Positions 18,428 through 27,879 of a DNA stretch of 64,000 bases are shown here, one piece after another. Origin of the DNA: Clostridium thailandense (GTDB lineage: Bacteria; Bacillota; Clostridia; Clostridiales; Clostridiaceae); contig NZ_JAEEGC010000039.1 in assembly GCF_019207025.1 (NCBI RefSeq), positions 27,455 to 91,454 on the forward strand. The letters are read 5' to 3'. Made by a program: the position numbers and the translations under genes. The notes beneath the pieces are model-generated. The model was not told where the DNA came from and searched no databases. It saw only the letters and a program-made list of their open reading frames with translations. Position 1 is the stretch's first letter; every line of letters begins with the position of its first letter.

Positions 18428-19324
18428 ATGTATAAAATAATTACCCCTGTGGTAACAATCTTTGATGAACATGAAAATCCAGATTATGAGGCAAATAAAA
18501 AAGTTATTGATTTTTTAATTGAAGGAGGTGTAGATGGTATTCTTGTCCTTGGTTCAACTGGAGAATTCACAGGCCTAACGAAGAAGGAAAAAGGTGACTT
18601 TTTTAAGTTTTATTCAGAATATACTAATGGACGTGTTGAATTATATGCAGGTACAGGGTGTATGAATTTTGAGGATACAGTAGAATTATCTAATGAAATA
18701 CATTCTATGGGATATACTGCAGCTATGGTTATCGGACCATATTATTATGGATTAGATCAGGAGAAAATATTTATTTTTTATAATACTTTGGCTAAAGCAT
18801 TGAATGGAGAATTATATATTTATAATTTTCCTGCTAGAACAGGACATTCTATTACACCGCAAACAGTTAGAAAGCTTTTAGAAGAAAACAACAATATTGT
18901 TGGAATAAAAGATTCTGTTTCAGAGCCAAATCATACAAATTTGATTTGTCTTGAAGCAGAAGGACATGCATTTACTGCGTATTCTGGATTTGACGATCAA
19001 TTCCTTTACAATATTTCATCTGGTGGTAATGGATGTATTGGAGGTCTTTCTAATATTGTTCCAGAGATATGGAGTGATTTGGTTAAATCTACTAATAATA
19101 AGGACTTTGATAGATCATTACGCTTGTCTCATTTGATTCATAAGCTTATGCCACTTTATGATATGGATTCAAATTTTTCTCTTTTATTTAAAAAGTTAAT
19201 GGTGCATCGTGGAATAGGGATTTCCACAAGGGCTATTTTTCCATTTGATCAGATACAAGAAGAAACATATAAAAAGGCAGAGAGGCTTTTAGACAATGTA
19301 ATTGAAGAGTACAACAGATTATAA
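18428..19324 (+). CDS. DapA-family aldolase, probably 2-keto-3-deoxy sugar-acid aldolase
   Basis: 298 residues, the usual length for the dihydrodipicolinate synthase/N-acetylneuraminate lyase superfamily. It has LGSTGEFTGLTKKEK near residue 40, the tyrosine of LYIYNFPARTGHSI near 133 and the Schiff-base lysine in VGIKDSVSE near 160. Lysine synthesis is unlikely because of the operon context; cleavage of a 2-keto-3-deoxy acid to pyruvate and an aldehyde is more likely, as with YagE or KdgA. An AGAAAGGA ribosome binding site precedes the ATG. Confidence 0.88.
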   Translation: MYKIITPVVTIFDEHENPDYEANKKVIDFLIEGGVDGILVLGSTGEFTGLTKKEKGDFFKFYSEYTNGRVELYAGTGCMNFEDTVELSNEIHSMGYTAAMVIGPYYYGLDQEKIFIFYNTLAKALNGELYIYNFPARTGHSITPQTVRKLLEENNNIVGIKDSVSEPNHTNLICLEAEGHAFTAYSGFDDQFLYNISSGGNGCIGGLSNIVPEIWSDLVKSTNNKDFDRSLRLSHLIHKLMPLYDMDSNFSLLFKKLMVHRGIGISTRAIFPFDQIQEETYKKAERLLDNVIEEYNRL

Positions 19325-19446
19325 TAGGAGCCTATACGTTAAAAGTTGAAATATTCAATTTATATCATGATTATATTTAAAACTTAAGGAGAACCTTCTT
19401 TATGGTTTTCCTTGAGAAAAGTTATGAGGGAGGACGTAAATTAATT

Positions 19447-20745
19447 ATGAGTTATATTAATGATAAAAAGATTCCAAATGAACGATGGAAACATATTATT
19501 CCACCATGTATTCTTGTATATATAGTTGCATTTATGGATCGTACCAACATAAGTTTTGCAATAGCCGGAGGAATGGACAAAGCTTTAGGTATGACTTCAA
19601 CTATAGCTGGATTAGCTTCGGGAATATTTTTCGTTGGATATATGATACTTCAAATTCCTGGCGGAAATTATGCTGAGAAGAAAAGTGCGAAAAAATTTAT
19701 AAGCATATCGCTTATTGCATGGGCGGTGCTTTCAGTAGCAAGTGGATTTGTAACTTCAACCTGGCAACTTTTGGTTTTAAGATTCTTACTTGGAGTTGGA
19801 GAAGGAGGAGTATGGCCGGCAGTTCTTGTTATCATTTCTCACTGGTTTCCAAATAAAGAACGTGGAAGAGCAAACGGATTTTTTATGATGAATTTTGCTA
19901 TAGCATCTATTATTACAGGACCTATATCGGGCTGGATTATATCGTTTTCAAGTTGGAGATGGGTGTTTATAATTGAGGGATGTTTAGCGCTTATACTTAT
20001 ACTAATATGGTATCCATTAATAAGTGATCGTCCTGAGAATGCAAAGTGGATATCTGAAGAAGAAAAAGATTGGATTATAAATAGCTTAAAAGAAGAACAA
20101 TCTAGAATAAAAAGTAGTAATAAGACTTCTAACAATGGCAATAGTATTTATTCAAATTTAGAATTGTGGAAACTTACTTCAAGTTATTTCTGTTATCAAG
20201 TAGGAATATATGGCTTCTTTTTATGGCTTCCAACATTGATAAAACAGCTTACAAATTCGGGAATAAGTAAAATAGGTATTTTATCTGCTTTTCCTTATAT
20301 TGGAACACTTTTTGGAATATGGATTTTCTCAGTTTTATCAGATAAGACTATGAATCGTAAGCTCTTTACAGCATTACCTATGCTTGGATTAGCAATATCA
20401 TTATTTTTATCTGTTCAATTTAAAAGCAACATGTGGGTTTCATATACATTTTTGATACTATGTGGATTTTTCTTACAAGGATATAACAGTAGTTTTTGGT
20501 CGATGCCTCCTCTTATTTTTAGTTCAGATGAAGCTGGCGGTGCACGTGGATTTATAAATGCATTAGGAAATTTAGGCGGATTCGTAGGACCATATTTTGT
20601 AGGATGGTTAACTGTTGCTGTAAATTCTAATGTAAGTATATACTTTTTAACAATTGCTATAATAATAGGATGCCTAATTAATGCATCAATTAAATTTGAT
20701 AAAAAAACAAATTCAAATACATTAAACAGTTCAGAAAGCTTTTAG
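19447..20745 (+). CDS. MFS transporter, sugar-acid type (ACS-like family)
   Basis: 432 residues with 12 predicted membrane segments. The first segment ends in AFMDRTNISFA, close to the DRxNxS motif of anion:cation symporters such as hexuronate and galactonate carriers; GVGEGGVWPAVLVIISHWFP follows near residue 110. Two starts are possible: ATG 19447 with GGGAGG 13 bases away, or ATG 19402 with AAGGAG at closer spacing, adding 15 residues; 19447 gives a typical N-terminus. Last gene of the operon, probably importing the sugar acid. Confidence 0.85.
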   Translation: MSYINDKKIPNERWKHIIPPCILVYIVAFMDRTNISFAIAGGMDKALGMTSTIAGLASGIFFVGYMILQIPGGNYAEKKSAKKFISISLIAWAVLSVASGFVTSTWQLLVLRFLLGVGEGGVWPAVLVIISHWFPNKERGRANGFFMMNFAIASIITGPISGWIISFSSWRWVFIIEGCLALILILIWYPLISDRPENAKWISEEEKDWIINSLKEEQSRIKSSNKTSNNGNSIYSNLELWKLTSSYFCYQVGIYGFFLWLPTLIKQLTNSGISKIGILSAFPYIGTLFGIWIFSVLSDKTMNRKLFTALPMLGLAISLFLSVQFKSNMWVSYTFLILCGFFLQGYNSSFWSMPPLIFSSDEAGGARGFINALGNLGGFVGPYFVGWLTVAVNSNVSIYFLTIAIIIGCLINASIKFDKKTNSNTLNSSESF

Positions 20746-20813
20746 AATTGTTGCTAATGTAACTTTAAAGGAATTAATGATGTTATAGAGAAAATTAAAT
20801 CAGGACAAAAATT

Positions 20814-20866
20814 AAATAAACAAGTGGCGATCGTGAGTAACTATACACATCGCCACTTGTTTATTT
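20814..20866. terminator. Bidirectional terminator between the MFS gene and the 54-aa gene
   Basis: A perfect 18-bp stem (20814-20831 with 20849-20866, AAGTGGCGAT core) has A/T-rich ends that give T-rich tails on both strands. It lies directly after the 54-aa gene's stop on the minus strand. Confidence 0.75.
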
Positions 20867-20879
20867 AACTTAGTACAAA

Positions 20880-21044
20880 TTACTCTCCATCTTCTCCTCC
20901 AGGGCCATCACGTCTTGGGCGTGATGATTCTGGAAGAGGTTCAACATTTTTATATTTACTAGAGATAGGGAATTTACTCTGATTGGTAGAACTTGAAAAA
21001 TCATTTTTTTTCTCTGAATCAAAGTCAATGTTTTTATTATCCAT
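20880..21044 (-). CDS. Small hydrophilic protein of unknown function (54 aa)
   Basis: I translated this short frame myself. It starts at ATG 21044 with GAGGTGGTGAT upstream, and a strong hairpin follows its stop. The protein is polar, rich in Asn, Ser, Asp and Lys, without signal peptide or membrane segment, and ends in a distinctive tail with RPRRDGPGGEDGE. Another frame on the same strand (20870-21058) gives a protein-like but basic product with no comparable ribosome binding site. It lies downstream of the DHA2 pump gene and its terminator. I do not recognise it; a peptide precursor is conceivable but no modifying enzyme is adjacent. Confidence 0.6.
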   Translation of the reverse strand: MDNKNIDFDSEKKNDFSSSTNQSKFPISSKYKNVEPLPESSRPRRDGPGGEDGE

Positions 21045-21100
21045 TTTATAATCACCACCTCTTAAATTATTTTGTACAGATAATAAGTTTTTATGTTATC

Positions 21101-21137
21101 AAAAAAAGTATCTTCTAAAAATAATGAAGATACTTTT
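21101..21137 (-). terminator. Terminator after the DHA2 transporter gene
   Basis: AAAAGTATCTTC (21104-21115) pairs with 21126-21137 around a 10-base loop, with a T-run on the minus strand formed by 21101-21107. Confidence 0.75.
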
Positions 21138-21148
21138 GATTTAATCAG

Positions 21149-22594
21149 CTATGCTGACACTAATTCTGATTCTGAATCCCACTTTGGCTCTGGACCTCTT
21201 AAATAGGATAGAATAGCAGCTAGTACACTAAAACCAAATGAGATACCGAAGGCTAGTCTAAGACCACCAATAAACTTTCCTATAGCAATACCTTGGGCAC
21301 CAACCTGAGTTCCTACAAATAAAGCTTGCATTGCTTCTGGAGTAACACTGGAAGATATTATAGCCATAGAGAGAGCTATGCTTATTACGCTTCCAGAAGT
21401 ATTTAACATAGTTCTGACCCCTGCGGCAACACCTCTTTTATCTGCTGGTACAGCTCCCATAATTGCATTAGTATTAGGTGAAAAGAATAATCCCGAACCA
21501 AGTCCCATAATTAGCATATATATAATAAGCAGTGTAATTGAAGTATTTGAGTTTATAGTCATAAAGCCTATAAGTCCAACAGCTGAAATAAGTAGTCCTA
21601 TGGAACTTAAGGTTCTTGATCCATATTTATCAGAAAGTATTCCGCTTATTGGAGAAATAATAACCATAGAAATAGCTAATGGAGTTAAGTATATTCCTGC
21701 TAAAATTGGATCCATGTCTTTAATTCCTTGTAGATAGAATACAAGTAAGAAGGTGACTGCTCCTCTTGCTACACCATTAAAGAAATTACTTGCATTTGCA
21801 AAAGCTAGTATTCTCGTATTTAAAAGTCTTAAATCGATCATTGGATACTCTGCTTTTCTTTCAACTTTAACAAATATAAACATAAGAATTATTGCAGCTA
21901 TTAGCAGGCCAATGACCACAACATTTAACCATCCTAAGAAACTGCCTAGTGTTAGAGAAACTAATAATGACATTATTCCAATAGTGAAAACAAAAGTGCC
22001 AAGACAATCAAATTTTTGTTTTTCAGGTAACTTAGTTAATTCTTTCAGTTGAATTGCAGCCCATAGAGTTCCTAAAATTCCAATTGGAATATTTACATAG
22101 AAAATGCTCCTCCAACCAAAGTTAACTAAGAAACCACCTAAAATAGGTCCGATGACATTAGCTACACTAATAACCATACTATTGATACCAAGAGCTTTTC
22201 CTAATTCGTTTTTTGGAAACGCATCAGTAACTATTGCAGTACTATTTGCTACCATTAATGAACCGCCAATACCTTGAACTAATCTGTAAATTAATAATTG
22301 CATACCTGTATGTGATAGAGAGCATAAAAAAGATGCTATAGTAAAAATAGCAAATCCACTAACATACAATTTCTTTCTCCCTATTATATCTGCAGCTCTT
22401 CCTATTGATGGTACAAGTATAGTGAGTATTAATAAATATCCCATAAGGATCCATGTAACTATTCCCATGCCTGCATTTAAATCTTTCATCATAATTGGTA
22501 GAGCTATAACTAAAGTACTACCGCTCATAACGGATAGCAAGGCACCTAAGGTAGTGCAACTTAATGCAATCCATTTGTATCTACTATTGTTCAT
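21149..22594 (-). CDS. DHA2-family (14-TM) MFS drug efflux transporter
   Basis: 481 residues with about 14 membrane segments. The N-terminus has the loop motif GRAADIIGRKKLYVSGF and then RLVQGIGGSLMVAN; the motif C-like segment NVIGPILGGFLVNFGWR marks an antiporter. Probably exports a toxic compound using the proton gradient. It starts two bases after the MerR gene stop with AGGAGGAATAAGA before the ATG, so it is controlled with that regulator. Confidence 0.9.
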   Translation of the reverse strand: MNNSRYKWIALSCTTLGALLSVMSGSTLVIALPIMMKDLNAGMGIVTWILMGYLLILTILVPSIGRAADIIGRKKLYVSGFAIFTIASFLCSLSHTGMQLLIYRLVQGIGGSLMVANSTAIVTDAFPKNELGKALGINSMVISVANVIGPILGGFLVNFGWRSIFYVNIPIGILGTLWAAIQLKELTKLPEKQKFDCLGTFVFTIGIMSLLVSLTLGSFLGWLNVVVIGLLIAAIILMFIFVKVERKAEYPMIDLRLLNTRILAFANASNFFNGVARGAVTFLLVFYLQGIKDMDPILAGIYLTPLAISMVIISPISGILSDKYGSRTLSSIGLLISAVGLIGFMTINSNTSITLLIIYMLIMGLGSGLFFSPNTNAIMGAVPADKRGVAAGVRTMLNTSGSVISIALSMAIISSSVTPEAMQALFVGTQVGAQGIAIGKFIGGLRLAFGISFGFSVLAAILSYLRGPEPKWDSESELVSA

Positions 22595-22596
22595 TC

Positions 22597-23010
22597 TTAT
22601 TCCTCCTGTATTTGGTTCAGTATTGAATTTAATTTTACTAAGTGATCATTACATTTTTCTTCAACTCTTTTTAATATTTGTTCTCTTTCTTTTACAAGGT
22701 TGACCAACTCAATGATTTTTGACATTGAATCTTTTATATCGTCAATATCTGTCTGTTTACCTTCAAAAATATCATTTAAAGCTTTTTTTAATTTTATTAT
22801 TCGTTTAACTTCAGCTAAATTTAATCCCAGTTTAATTCGCAAATCCTTAATTTCTTTTATAGTATTAATTTCTTTTTCAGTGTATAGCCTATAACCTGAA
22901 TCAGTTCTGATGGTAGTATATAATTCCATGTCCTCATAATATCTAATAGTCCTTTTAGTAAGTTCAGTGATTTTTGCTACTTCATCAATTTGATAATACT
23001 TCACGTCCAT
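22597..23010 (-). CDS. MerR-family transcriptional regulator
   Basis: 137 residues. The N-terminal winged helix reads YYQIDEVAKITELTKRTIRY followed by YEDMELY and GYRLYTEKEI; a coiled coil makes up most of the C-terminal half. ATG 23010 is seven bases after AGGAGG; an ATG at 23016 is too close to the site. There are no clustered cysteines, so a metal sensor is unlikely and a drug-binding type is more probable, in keeping with the pump gene downstream. Confidence 0.9.
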   Translation of the reverse strand: MDVKYYQIDEVAKITELTKRTIRYYEDMELYTTIRTDSGYRLYTEKEINTIKEIKDLRIKLGLNLAEVKRIIKLKKALNDIFEGKQTDIDDIKDSMSKIIELVNLVKEREQILKRVEEKCNDHLVKLNSILNQIQEE

Positions 23011-23034
23011 TATCATGCCTCCTAAATTACATTC

Positions 23035-23066
23035 TATATATTAATTAACATTAACGTTAATGTCAA
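23035..23066 (-). promoter_or_regulatory. MerR-type promoter with long spacer and palindromic operator
   Basis: On the minus strand TTGACA (23066-23061) and TATATA (23040-23035) are 20 bases apart, longer than the normal 17. The spacer and -35 are covered by a near-perfect palindrome, 23045-23066, centred on ACGT and differing at one position. Overlong spacers spanned by the operator are characteristic of MerR-activated promoters. Confidence 0.75.
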
Positions 23067-23368
23067 TGTTAACTAATCATAGTAAAAACGATTTCTTTAT
23101 TATCTATTTAGTTCAAATCCTAAATTTTATTGAGTATTAATTGTATTCAAGTTAATTTGCTGCTAAGTGATACAGATTATACGTTTCTTTATGTGGTCAA
23201 AAGCATAAGATTGTGCTAATATATTTAGATAATAATCGTTACTAATGTTATTTTTCTTTTAAGTTTTAGTAGATAAAGAGATGCTATATTTTAGTGCAGA
23301 AGATTTTTATTTTTATAAGAATCTTTGGCCAACCAGTAAAGAATTAATTATTTCACTTGGAGGTATAT
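23067..23368. other. Gap upstream of the HD-GYP gene
   Basis: This stretch of about 300 bases between the divergent MerR and HD-GYP genes is A/T-rich. I see no convincing hairpin, repeat or small frame in it. Confidence 0.5.
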
Positions 23369-24439
23369 ATGAGAGTTATTAGTGTCTCAAACCTAAAGGG
23401 AGATGAAATCCTTGGAAAGCAGATTTACGACGAATTAGGTAGAGTTTTACTTAATGTTGGAGTAAAATTAAAACCATATTATATTGATAAAATTAAAGAA
23501 TTGGGAATTAGTTCAGTATATGTTGATGATGATATATCAAAAAATGTAATTATTGAAGAAAGTATTTCTGACAAGACAAGACAGATGAGCAAACATGCTG
23601 TTAAGGAAATGATAGAGAGTCATTGTCGTGAAGGAAAAACTGATAATAGTAGTGTTATGAAGTCGGTGAACTCAGTGATTGAGGATGTATTATCAAACAA
23701 AAATGTTTTGATAAATGTTGCAGAAATAAGTGCAAGTGATAATAATATATATTCCCACTCGGTAAATGTCTGCGTATTGTCTACAATAATAGGAACCCAT
23801 ATGGGATATAGTATGTTAAAGCTTAAAGACATAGCAGCAGGCGCATTACTACATGATATAGGTAAAATAAAAATTACGAATGATAAGAAGCTTTTAGAAA
23901 AGTTTAAAAATAAGGAAGAGTTAGATGAATACGCTAGGCTGATGCATCCAAAGGTTGGCTATGACTTTTTAGGAGACCAGTATATTTGGAATGCGTCTGT
24001 TAAGGTAGTTGCGTTAATGCATCATGAAAGAAGTGATGGCAGTGGATATCCTTTAAAATTACAAGGTGATGAAATAAACAAAATTGCAAAGATAGTGTCT
24101 ATATGTGATGTGTTTGATAACTTGATATCAGGTAGAAATAGGTCAAAAAGTAAACCTGTACATGAAGTTATTGAATATCTTATAGGTATGAGTAACATTT
24201 ATTTTGATGCGGAAATAGTTAAAAAGTTCACTATGAACATAGCTGCTTTTCCAACAGGGAGCGGAGTTATTCTAAGTTCAAATGAAAAGTGTTTAGTAGT
24301 AAAGCAAAACAATTCAATGCCAACGAGACCTGTGGTAAAAGTTATATATGATAAGGATGGAAAGTTACTTTTAGAGCCTTATGAAATTGATTTGTTAAAA
24401 GAACTAACTATTTTTATTACAGAAACCTGTGAACTTTAA
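23369..24439 (+). CDS. HD-GYP domain protein, probable cyclic di-GMP phosphodiesterase
   Basis: 356 residues. An N-terminal domain of about 110 residues of the type often preceding HD-GYP comes first; then the HD-GYP domain with HSVNVCVLS, the metal-binding LLHDIGK, and the signature HHERSDGSGYP. The second position of HD and the GYP triad are intact, so hydrolysis of cyclic di-GMP is plausible. ATG 23369 has GGAGG five bases upstream. It is followed after 16 bases by a hybrid kinase and then a single receiver, forming a signalling operon. Confidence 0.9.
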   Translation: MRVISVSNLKGDEILGKQIYDELGRVLLNVGVKLKPYYIDKIKELGISSVYVDDDISKNVIIEESISDKTRQMSKHAVKEMIESHCREGKTDNSSVMKSVNSVIEDVLSNKNVLINVAEISASDNNIYSHSVNVCVLSTIIGTHMGYSMLKLKDIAAGALLHDIGKIKITNDKKLLEKFKNKEELDEYARLMHPKVGYDFLGDQYIWNASVKVVALMHHERSDGSGYPLKLQGDEINKIAKIVSICDVFDNLISGRNRSKSKPVHEVIEYLIGMSNIYFDAEIVKKFTMNIAAFPTGSGVILSSNEKCLVVKQNNSMPTRPVVKVIYDKDGKLLLEPYEIDLLKELTIFITETCEL

Positions 24440-24455
24440 AATTAGGGAGGATTTT

Positions 24456-27305
24456 ATGGGGAGTGAAGACAATTGCACAAATATTAAGTATTCCAATGAT
24501 TGTCTGAAATTAATTAACAATACTTTCCAGAAGCTTTTAGATTTAGATAGTATTAATTATCAGATTGAGCTAGAAAAATCATTGGAAGAAATCGGCTCAT
24601 TTTTTGATCTGGATAGAATTTATATCTATTATTTTTCTAAAGACCCTACTTTTATGCAAATAGAATCTCAATGGAATAAGATAGGTATAAGTCCTAAAAG
24701 AGAAACTCAAGAGGAAGAGGTAGTTTATACTCTTCCATGGTTAATTCGCAAGATTAAGAGTAATAATTTTGTTGCAATAAACAATTTAGAGGAATTTCCT
24801 GCTGAAGCAATATTTGAAGTTGAAGCTTTTTTAAAAGAAGGAGTAAAGGCTTTTCTTATAATTCCATTAAGAAGTGAAAATAAGTTGACTGGATTTGTAG
24901 GATATGAAAGTTTGTCAAAATCTGTGGCATGGGAAGAGGATGAAATCGAGGTATTAAGAGATATTTCGAAGGCTTTTTCATATACAAGATCAAAGATTTT
25001 AAAGGAAAAGTCATATGAGGCGATAATTAATGGACAGGCTATTTTACTTAATAATTCAGAATCACAGATATGGGCTTTAAGTAATGTTACTTCTTATGTA
25101 ACTGCCAATGAAGCTCATGCAAAGTTTTTTGGAAAGAAGAAAAGTGATTTAGAATATCAGGACTTATACGATATATTTGATATAGAAACTGCAAATAAGT
25201 TTTCTGAAAACAATTGGGAATTATTTCAAAAGAATGAGCCAGGAGAAAAAGAGCTTGAGATTAAAAACTTTCAAGGTGAAAATAGGTTGCTTAAAATCAA
25301 AAGTAAGCCTGAGAGGGATGAGAGTGGTAACATTAAGTATCTTGTATGTACTGCCGATGATATTACAGAACAGAGGCTTGCTGAAACTGAACTATATAAG
25401 GCAAAAGAGCAAGCAGAAGCAGCAAGTATCGCTAAAGGTCAATTTCTTGCAAATATGTCTCACGAAATAAGGACACCAATGAACGGGATATTTGGATTTC
25501 TTGAGTTATTGGAATCTACCAATCTATCTTTAGAACAAAAAGAGTTTATACGTGAAGCAAAATCTGCTTCGGAGGTATTATTACATATTATTAATGATAT
25601 ATTGGATTTTTCAAAGATTGAAGCTGGGAAACTAACTATGGAAAAGATTGGGTTCAATTTGAGAAATACCATTGAAGATGCTGTTTCACTCCTTGTCCCT
25701 AAGGCGGCAGAGAAGGGCCTTGAACTTTATACTATGATCAAAGCAGGTGTACCTGAAGAAGTCGTCGGAGATCCATCAAGACTGAGACAAATATTAAATA
25801 ACCTTATAAGCAATGCAGTAAAATTTACTAAGCATGGAGAGATTTCTATTACAGCTGATTATTTAGGAGAAGAAAATGGACTAGCAGTACTTAATTTTGA
25901 AGTAATGGATACTGGGATTGGAATTCATAAGGGGAATATTAACAAGATTTTTCAATCTTTCATTCAAGCAGATGCTTCTACAACTAGAAAGTATGGAGGA
26001 ACAGGACTTGGCCTAGCCATATCTAGTGAATTAGTCAAAATGATGGGCGGAGAAATTCGTGTTAAAAGTACATTGGGGAAAGGGTCTACATTTGAATTTG
26101 ATGTAAAACTAAAAGTTGTAAAAGGAGCCTCACAGGAGAAATTTGCCTTTGAAAAGCTTGATGGTGTAAATATTTTAGTAGTCGATGATAATACAAATAA
26201 TAGAAAAATTGTTAGTTCATATCTTCAAGGAACTGGATTTAAGATATTTGAGGCAAAGGATGCTGCCAGTGCCATTACCACAATTCTTTCAAATGCAAAT
26301 ACTAAAAACAAAATAAGTATTGCTATTATAGATTATAAAATGCCAGATATGAATGCTTATGAACTTGCAACTACATTAAAAACAATGCCGTTCACAAAAG
26401 ATATTAAATTAATACTCTTGGCCTCTCTAACTCAAAAAGGAGATGCTAGGATTGCAAAAGAGCATGGATTTTCATCGTATTTGGGCAAGCCAGTAAGAAG
26501 AGATGATTTACTTGGGTGTATTGCTATAGTATTGGGGCTTAAAAAAGAAGACAAAGAAGAAAAGCAAGTTATAACGAAACACATAGTTAAGGAAATTAAA
26601 AATACATTGAAACCAAGGATTTTGTTGGTTGAAGACAATGTAATGAATAGTAAGATCGTTATAAGTATGCTTAAAACCCATAATATGACTTGTGATGTGG
26701 CAGTGGATGGCTGTGAAGCATTAAAAGCAGTGTCAGAAAAAGATTATGATATTGTTTTTATGGATTGCCAGATGCCTATTATGGATGGATACGAATGTAC
26801 ATCTAAAATAAGGCTCTTAGAAGGAGATAAAAAGCATACTATAATTATTGCAATGACTGCTAATGCCATGGAAGGTGATTTAGAGAAATGTATTGAATCG
26901 GGAATGGACGATTATATCAGTAAGCCTATTAATTTTGACATTATGTTTAGTATGATAGAAGCGAATACCAAAGATAGAGGGCTTGTAGATGGTTATAATA
27001 ACATGATAGATAATAACATTCATTACTTAATTGAAGGCACAGGACTTGAAAAAGATGATGCTAAAGAACTACTTGAAGAATATATAAAATATCTACCTGA
27101 CTTATTAAGAGGTATTAAAGAGTCTATTGACAACAATGACTTTGATAAATTAGTGGATTTGACTCATGAACTGAAAGGTTCTTCTGGAACTCTGAGAGTA
27201 GTTTCTATTTATAAATTAGCAGTAAAGCTAGAAGAGGCAGCTTCAAAAAAAGAAACAGATGAATGTGTTAGACTTTTTGATGAAATAAAAGATCTGTTTC
27301 ACTAG
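24456..27305 (+). CDS. Hybrid sensor histidine kinase (GAF-PAS-HisKA-HATPase-REC-REC-HPt)
   Basis: 949 residues without membrane segments. A GAF-like domain covers about residues 15-190, a PAS domain about 195-310. HisKA has the histidine in NMSHEIRTPMNGIF near 345; the HATPase domain ends in TGLGLAISSELV. The first receiver (about 565-680) keeps VVDDNTNN and an aspartate in IIDYKMPDM; the second (about 715-835) has LVEDNVMN and FMDCQMPIMDG. The C-terminus is an HPt domain with LTHELKGSSGTLRV. A full phosphorelay is thus in one cytoplasmic protein. ATG 24456 has GGGAGGA upstream. The free receiver downstream may take the phosphate. Confidence 0.93.
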   Translation: MGSEDNCTNIKYSNDCLKLINNTFQKLLDLDSINYQIELEKSLEEIGSFFDLDRIYIYYFSKDPTFMQIESQWNKIGISPKRETQEEEVVYTLPWLIRKIKSNNFVAINNLEEFPAEAIFEVEAFLKEGVKAFLIIPLRSENKLTGFVGYESLSKSVAWEEDEIEVLRDISKAFSYTRSKILKEKSYEAIINGQAILLNNSESQIWALSNVTSYVTANEAHAKFFGKKKSDLEYQDLYDIFDIETANKFSENNWELFQKNEPGEKELEIKNFQGENRLLKIKSKPERDESGNIKYLVCTADDITEQRLAETELYKAKEQAEAASIAKGQFLANMSHEIRTPMNGIFGFLELLESTNLSLEQKEFIREAKSASEVLLHIINDILDFSKIEAGKLTMEKIGFNLRNTIEDAVSLLVPKAAEKGLELYTMIKAGVPEEVVGDPSRLRQILNNLISNAVKFTKHGEISITADYLGEENGLAVLNFEVMDTGIGIHKGNINKIFQSFIQADASTTRKYGGTGLGLAISSELVKMMGGEIRVKSTLGKGSTFEFDVKLKVVKGASQEKFAFEKLDGVNILVVDDNTNNRKIVSSYLQGTGFKIFEAKDAASAITTILSNANTKNKISIAIIDYKMPDMNAYELATTLKTMPFTKDIKLILLASLTQKGDARIAKEHGFSSYLGKPVRRDDLLGCIAIVLGLKKEDKEEKQVITKHIVKEIKNTLKPRILLVEDNVMNSKIVISMLKTHNMTCDVAVDGCEALKAVSEKDYDIVFMDCQMPIMDGYECTSKIRLLEGDKKHTIIIAMTANAMEGDLEKCIESGMDDYISKPINFDIMFSMIEANTKDRGLVDGYNNMIDNNIHYLIEGTGLEKDDAKELLEEYIKYLPDLLRGIKESIDNNDFDKLVDLTHELKGSSGTLRVVSIYKLAVKLEEAASKKETDECVRLFDEIKDLFH

Positions 27306-27344
27306 AATATATTAAAAAATCAGGTGTATAAGGGAGTTTTTAAT

Positions 27345-27707
27345 ATGAAAAAGGTATTAATAGTTGATAATTCATCATATATGAGAATGTTTGTAAAAAA
27401 GATTATTGAAAAAAAAGGCATTTATAACATATTTGAAGCTTCAGACAAAGAAGACGCAATAGAGACCTTCAAATTTGCAAAACCAGATATTGTAATTTTA
27501 GATTTGAATATGTCTGAGCTTAAGATGGATGGTATTCATGTATTGACGGATATAATGAAAATTGATCCTGAAGCAGTTGTAATCGTTATGTCAGCAGTAG
27601 GACACCAACAAGTGAAAGATGAGTGCATAGCCCTGGGTGCTAGAAGTTACATTAGAAAACCTATCAATACAGAAACCTTATTAAAGACATTAGCTTTATA
27701 TTCGTAA
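27345..27707 (+). CDS. Single-domain response regulator (CheY-like)
   Basis: 120 residues, a receiver domain only: KKVLIVDNSSYMRMFVKKII, phospho-aspartate in IVILDLNMSELKMDG, threonine/serine switch position in VIVMSAVG and lysine in RSYIRKPI. One acidic-pocket residue is replaced by asparagine (VDNS), as in several CheY-like proteins of clostridia. It lies 39 bases after the hybrid kinase gene with AGGGAG upstream and is followed by a strong terminator. Confidence 0.92.
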   Translation: MKKVLIVDNSSYMRMFVKKIIEKKGIYNIFEASDKEDAIETFKFAKPDIVILDLNMSELKMDGIHVLTDIMKIDPEAVVIVMSAVGHQQVKDECIALGARSYIRKPINTETLLKTLALYS

Positions 27708-27803
27708 CAAAGTCTATGGAGATTGGATATTTGATGTCTTACTATATCAAAGAAGAAAAGAAATTATACCCATATGTTAGATTAATAAAAGAATGGTATA
27801 AAC

Positions 27804-27859
27804 AACCAGTATTTTTATGTTATCAATTTAGATGACATAAAAATACTGGTTTTTATTTT
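27804..27859 (+). terminator. Terminator of the HD-GYP/hybrid kinase/receiver operon
   Basis: AACCAGTATTTTTATGT (27804-27820) pairs perfectly with 27835-27851 and is followed by a T-run. Confidence 0.9.
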
Positions 27860-27879
27860 AAGTAATGTTGTATTAAATA

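Noticed and set aside
20870..21058. 62-codon minus-strand frame overlapping the 54-aa gene
   Set aside because: It lacks a ribosome binding site at its start; the overlapping frame with ATG 21044 has a good one and a hairpin after its stop.
27734..27835. Possible 33-residue peptide after the receiver gene
   Set aside because: Only a distant GGAG, and its end runs into the terminator stem; not convincing as a gene.
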